From the NCBI RefSeq assembly GCF_039522605.1, contig NZ_BAAADS010000006.1, positions 186,001 through 250,000 of the forward strand: a DNA stretch of 64,000 nt. The letters are read 5' to 3'. Source of the DNA: Lentibacillus siamensis (lineage in GTDB: Bacteria > Bacillota > Bacilli > Bacillales > Amphibacillaceae). Shown one piece after another: positions 61,201 to 64,000 of the stretch. Each line of letters starts with the position of its first letter. The stretch's first letter is position 1. Both the position numbers and the translations under genes were made by a program. Below the pieces are notes generated by a model. It saw only the letters and a program-made list of their open reading frames with translations. It did not search any database and was not told the DNA's origin.

Positions 61201-61800
61201 TCAAGTGCAAAAGGACTCAATCTGCTGGACGTCTATTATGGCTTGGCTTTGCAAATGCTGACATATCTGGATGTCGTCCTGTCCCATTCCGAGAAGTGGC
61301 TCGGAGTAAAAGCGTCACCAGCAGGAGTGCTCTATTTTCACGTTCACAATCCAATGGTTTCCGGCAAAGTGAAAATGTCGGATGATGAAATTGAAAAAGA
61401 AATATTCAAGAAATATAAAATGCAAGGTTTATTATTATCGGATGAGGAAATTGTTAAATTAATGGATACATCACTTGATTCAGGAACAAGCAGAATTGTT
61501 CCCGCCGGCGTAAAGCGGAAGGGCGGCTTCTACAGCCATTCAAAAGTTGCGGATAATGAAACATTCAGCAGTCTGCAAAATCATATTCATCATTTGATGA
61601 TGCAGGCGGGGATTGATATGACATCCGGCGGAGTACATTTAAACCCATTTCAGCATAAACAGAACACGGCATGTACCTATTGTCCGTTTCTGTCAGTCTG
61701 TCAATTTGATCCGATTCTTGAGGAAAATAACTACCGTAAGCTGACCGATATGAAAGACGATGAAATACTGGAAAAACTCCGGCATAAGGGGGAGATGTAA
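58300..61800 (+). CDS. addB: ATP-dependent helicase/deoxyribonuclease subunit B
   Basis: This 1166-residue protein is the same length as B. subtilis AddB. It has an N-terminal Walker A-like GRAGTGKS (about 8-15), a RecB-type nuclease domain near the C terminus (IDYKSSAKGLNLLDVYYGL) and the four Fe-S cluster Cys: C802 (YYRCSYQHF) and three in NTACTYCPFLSVCQF (about 1120-1134). With AddA it resects DNA double-strand breaks and recognises Chi. The ATG at 58300 follows GGAGAGGGG. Its stop overlaps the addA start by one base. Confidence 0.96.
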   Translation: MGLRFLLGRAGTGKSGRILDEITEKLTDSPHGRSIFYIVPDQMTFQQEYALFKENAIDGSIRAQVVSFSRLAWRVLQETGGGTRQFISSVGIQMMLRKIIEEKESEWHIFQKALEKQGFLQQLEAMITEFKRYRITPDMLDGQIEQINQFVHKESGEAALTGKLQDLVYIYERLTSALKNHYIDSEDQLQLLADKIREASVLEEAEIYLDGFHRFSPKELLVVEELLKKCHSVTVALTTDIPAAEGVSELDLFYQTKETYQNLRAIAQENGIRIDDPVLMDTKNGKFRDRPYFQHLEQNFDVRPAPEYSGDVPIQIAESVHPRAEVEGAAQEILRLVREENYQFRDMAVFVRQTDIYHDLIATIFNDYEIPVFIDERRTMMNHSLIELIRSVLDIAEGNWRYDAVFRVLKTGYIPADDRKYPLTDDAIDELENYVLEYGIRSRERWMSKQDWLFQRFRGFDQTAQTDMEKETQKRMNAYRNQVVRALQPFDKKIREAKTVQELCETVYLLMEKLGVPQQLEKMRGIYDDAGQIEKAREQDQVWNAVIQLFDEMVEMAGDEPMSLETFRAALDAGFDSLTFAHVPPSMDHVIAGTIDRSRISGMKCAFLLGVNDGTWPMKPQSDGIINEQERELLAGHGVQLAESSTRQLLDDWFYMYIAFTAASDYLWISYPLSDEEGKSKMPSQLIKRMEDLFPATGNHLLLQDPDELMEADRFITTPVKTRGALTAQLARSRKGYPVRPVWWHVLNWYMNNHPKYSTTYTILQSLYYRNRPVNLTKETTEELYPKQVKASVSRLETYYRCSYQHFAKYSLKLDERKTYKLDAPDIGQLFHEALKKITEWIQDEGRDFSKITKQDSAGYAKKAVDNLAPILQHQILHSSNRYKYIQQKLQEVITRATYILSEQSRQSEFSPVGLELGFGFDDTKDGLPPVTLSLDNGFELMLRGRIDRVDKALNQDNLFLRIIDYKSSAKGLNLLDVYYGLALQMLTYLDVVLSHSEKWLGVKASPAGVLYFHVHNPMVSGKVKMSDDEIEKEIFKKYKMQGLLLSDEEIVKLMDTSLDSGTSRIVPAGVKRKGGFYSHSKVADNETFSSLQNHIHHLMMQAGIDMTSGGVHLNPFQHKQNTACTYCPFLSVCQFDPILEENNYRKLTDMKDDEILEKLRHKGEM

Positions 61801-64000
61801 TGGCTAAGTGGACAAAAGAACAGGAACAGGCGATATACACGGATGGCAGAGACATACTTGTGGCTGCGGCAGCCGGATCCGGAAAAACAGCCGTACTGGT
61901 GGAACGGATTATTCAAAAACTGCTTCATCAACAAAATCCGGTCGATATCGATTCGTTGCTGGTCGTTACTTTTACGAATGCGGCCGCACAGGAAATGCGG
62001 AATCGGGTCGGGCAGGCACTTGAGGAAGCACTGGCCCAGGACCCGGCTTCCAATCATTTGAAAAAGCAACTGTCCCTATTGCAGCGTGCATCCATTTCCA
62101 CGCTTCATTCGTTCTGTCTGGATGTGGTCAAACAGTATGCATACCTGTTGGACATCGATCCTGCATTCCGGATTGCCAATGATATGGAAGCAGACCTGAT
62201 CAAGCAGGAAGTAATGGATGACTTGTTTGAAGACTGGTACGGCGCAGAGGGACCGGAGCAGGAGCAGTTTTTTGCGGTGGTCGATCGTTTTTCCAGTGAT
62301 CGCAGCGATACGGATGTCGAGAGTCTTGTCCTTGATTTGTATACATTTGCCATGCAGAATCCGTGGCCGGAGCGGTGGCTGGAGGACCTTGCTGATGTAT
62401 ATGATATCCCGACAGACTGGCAGGAATCGGAATTATCGTGGCTTTCCATTATCAAACGGGAAGTGCGGAACCAGCTGGCGGCAATGCAGGAGGAAATCAA
62501 TCTGGCCATGGAACTTACTAAAGAGAATGATGGCCCCTATCATTATGCGGATGCGATTGAATCTGATGCACTGAATATGCAGGAAGCACGTGCCAAGGTG
62601 GATTCGTGGAATGAACTGCAGAATCATTTTGTGGGAAGTTCCTTCGCGAAATTATCGGGCAAACGAGTGGACTGTGATGAAGCGAAAAAGGACCAGGTAA
62701 AAAATCTGCGTAACAGTTATAAAAAACGCTGGAACGACATGAAGGATAATTGGTTCAGCCGCAATTTGGCAGGGCATGTGGCGGATATGCAGGAACTTGC
62801 TCCCGTCATCAAACAGCTGACTGAACTGGTCAAACAGTTCAAGGAGCAGTTTACCGAGCAAAAACGGGAACGGGGTATTGTTGACTTTTCCGATTTGGAA
62901 CATTACTGTCTGAAACTTTTATGCGACGAAACTTCCGAGCCTGAACATATTATCCCGTCCCGTGTGGCAGCTGCATTGAAAGAACAGTTCACTGAACTGC
63001 TTGTGGATGAATATCAGGATACCAATCTTGTACAGGAAACAATTTTAACGTTAATCAGTGACCAGACCGGATCCGGCAATATGTTCATGGTCGGTGACGT
63101 GAAACAGAGCATTTACCGTTTTCGTCATGCTGAACCATCGCTGTTTATTGATAAATATAAGCGTTTTGCCGGCTATGACAGTCCAGCCGAGCGGATTGAC
63201 CTGGCCAGTAATTTCCGGAGCCGTGAACAAGTGCTGACCGGTACCAATTATATTTTCCGGCAGATTCTTGATGAGGAACTTGGTGAGATTGCGTATGATC
63301 AAGATGCTGAACTGATTTATGCGAATAAAATGTATGATACACTGCAACATACTGAACCAGAGCCGGAATTGATTGTAATTGACCGGGAATCACCCGAGGA
63401 AAAAGAAGATATAGCTCCAGAAGAAGAGAATTATCAGGATCTGGAGAAAGCCCAGCTTGAAGCGCGAGTCTATGCGGAAAAAATTAAAGGCTGGATTGGG
63501 CGGGAAGGTGCAGAGCCGCTGCAGGTTTATGATAAAAACACCGACTCACAGCGTGAAGTCCAATACCGTGACATTGTCGTCCTGATGCGCTCGATGACCT
63601 GGGCGCCGACGATTGTAGATGAATTGAAGCGCCAGGGGATTCCGGTTTATGCTGAACTTTCCACCGGTTATTTTGAAGCCATTGAAGTAAAAGTCATGAT
63701 TAATGTGCTCAAGGTAATCGATAATCCAAGGCAGGATATTCCGCTGGCCTCGGTGCTGAAGTCACCGGTTGTCGGTCTGGATGAAGAACAATTGGCATCA
63801 GTCAGGCTGGCTGACAAGCACGGGAATTATTTTAATGCATTGCAGGCCTATCACAAGCAACATCATAATGATACAGCAGAAAAAATCAGCCGTTTTTTGG
63901 AACAGGTGGAACGTTTCCGGCTCGCGGCAAGACAGGGTGCATTGTCCGAGTTAATCTGGCAAATTTTCCGGGAAACCGGCTACTACGATTTTGTCGGTGG
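61800..64000 (+). CDS. addA: ATP-dependent helicase/nuclease subunit A, 5' part
   Basis: The frame stays open from the ATG at 61800 to the end of the window (733 codons), so the gene continues beyond. UvrD/SF1 helicase motifs are present: Walker A LVAAAAGSGKTAVLVERI, VTFTNAAAQEMRNRV, STLHSFC, LLVDEYQDTN and MVGDVKQSIYRFR. The C-terminal nuclease domain is outside the window. ATGTAATGG joins the addB stop and the addA start, so translation is coupled. Confidence 0.96.
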   Translation, partial: MAKWTKEQEQAIYTDGRDILVAAAAGSGKTAVLVERIIQKLLHQQNPVDIDSLLVVTFTNAAAQEMRNRVGQALEEALAQDPASNHLKKQLSLLQRASISTLHSFCLDVVKQYAYLLDIDPAFRIANDMEADLIKQEVMDDLFEDWYGAEGPEQEQFFAVVDRFSSDRSDTDVESLVLDLYTFAMQNPWPERWLEDLADVYDIPTDWQESELSWLSIIKREVRNQLAAMQEEINLAMELTKENDGPYHYADAIESDALNMQEARAKVDSWNELQNHFVGSSFAKLSGKRVDCDEAKKDQVKNLRNSYKKRWNDMKDNWFSRNLAGHVADMQELAPVIKQLTELVKQFKEQFTEQKRERGIVDFSDLEHYCLKLLCDETSEPEHIIPSRVAAALKEQFTELLVDEYQDTNLVQETILTLISDQTGSGNMFMVGDVKQSIYRFRHAEPSLFIDKYKRFAGYDSPAERIDLASNFRSREQVLTGTNYIFRQILDEELGEIAYDQDAELIYANKMYDTLQHTEPEPELIVIDRESPEEKEDIAPEEENYQDLEKAQLEARVYAEKIKGWIGREGAEPLQVYDKNTDSQREVQYRDIVVLMRSMTWAPTIVDELKRQGIPVYAELSTGYFEAIEVKVMINVLKVIDNPRQDIPLASVLKSPVVGLDEEQLASVRLADKHGNYFNALQAYHKQHHNDTAEKISRFLEQVERFRLAARQGALSELIWQIFRETGYYDFVG

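Noticed and set aside
61800..64000. addA as a pseudogene, because short overlapping frames crowd this region
   Set aside because: Reading the frame from ATG 61800 shows no stop to the end of the window, with helicase motifs in order. It is simply cut by the window edge.

Overview
The window reads as chromosome of a spore-forming, moderately halophilic member of the Bacillaceae (Virgibacillus / Oceanobacillus / Lentibacillus type). The evidence is a run of genes in the order of the Bacillus subtilis yheA-yha-ecs-yhg-hem-yhf-comK-yhj-sipV-addBA region, together with an alpha/beta SASP, the sporulation protein YhaL, the competence regulator ComK, an ectoine hydroxylase (EctD) and a glycine betaine OpuA transporter with two GbsR-type regulators. 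No rRNA, tRNA, CRISPR array, prophage or insertion sequence is visible. One 56-base run of N marks an assembly gap.

Layout. 1-6.6 kb: two MFS transporters, an IDEAL-domain protein, a zinc-dependent phospholipase C family protein, fumC and a SASP. 6.6-8.9 kb: msmX-type ATPase and a CdaR/PucR-type regulator. 8.9-16.6 kb: yheA, yhaR, yhzD-like, the SbcCD-like pair yhaO-yhaN, a GbsR-type regulator and yhaM. 16.6-19.8 kb: a small insertion relative to B. subtilis (lipoprotein, MFS exporter, serine hydrolase). 19.9-23.0 kb: yhaL, prsA, yhaJ, yhaI. 22.5-26.6 kb: an inserted opuAR / opuAA-AB-AC osmoprotectant locus. 26.7-31.9 kb: yhaH, hit, ecsAB, yhaA. 32.1-42.7 kb: a lineage-specific block with a ferritin-like protein, PAP2 phosphatase, liaFSR, bdbC plus thioredoxin, a sulfonate/nitrate-type ABC transporter, 3-methyladenine glycosylase, ectD, a phospholipase A2-like protein and a Cys-rich repeat protein. 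42.7-49.0 kb: hmoB, pbpF, hemEHY. 49.1-58.0 kb: pepF, yhfH, yhfI, lplJ, lcfB, comK, yhjD, yhjE, sipV. 58.3-64.0 kb: addB and the 5' part of addA.

Functional themes are osmoadaptation (OpuA, EctD), envelope stress and protein export (LiaFSR, PrsA, SipV, PbpF, EcsAB, BdbC), late heme synthesis and heme breakdown, DNA repair and recombination (YhaON, AddAB, glycosylase, ComK) and fatty-acid activation. Regulatory sites visible by eye include a near-consensus Fur box between hmoB and pbpF, a FadR-type palindrome before lcfB, and a palindrome overlapping the -10 of the sulfonate-type transporter.

The most unusual content lies between genes. A dispersed hairpin repeat of about 70 bp has at least five copies, and one pair shows compensatory stem changes. 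Five intergenic loci carry tandem arrays with a period of about 20-21 bp, each with its own conserved core and variable spacer. A 63-bp perfect direct repeat flanks a nested inverted repeat upstream of the first GbsR-type gene. All calls come from reading the sequence; no database search was run.
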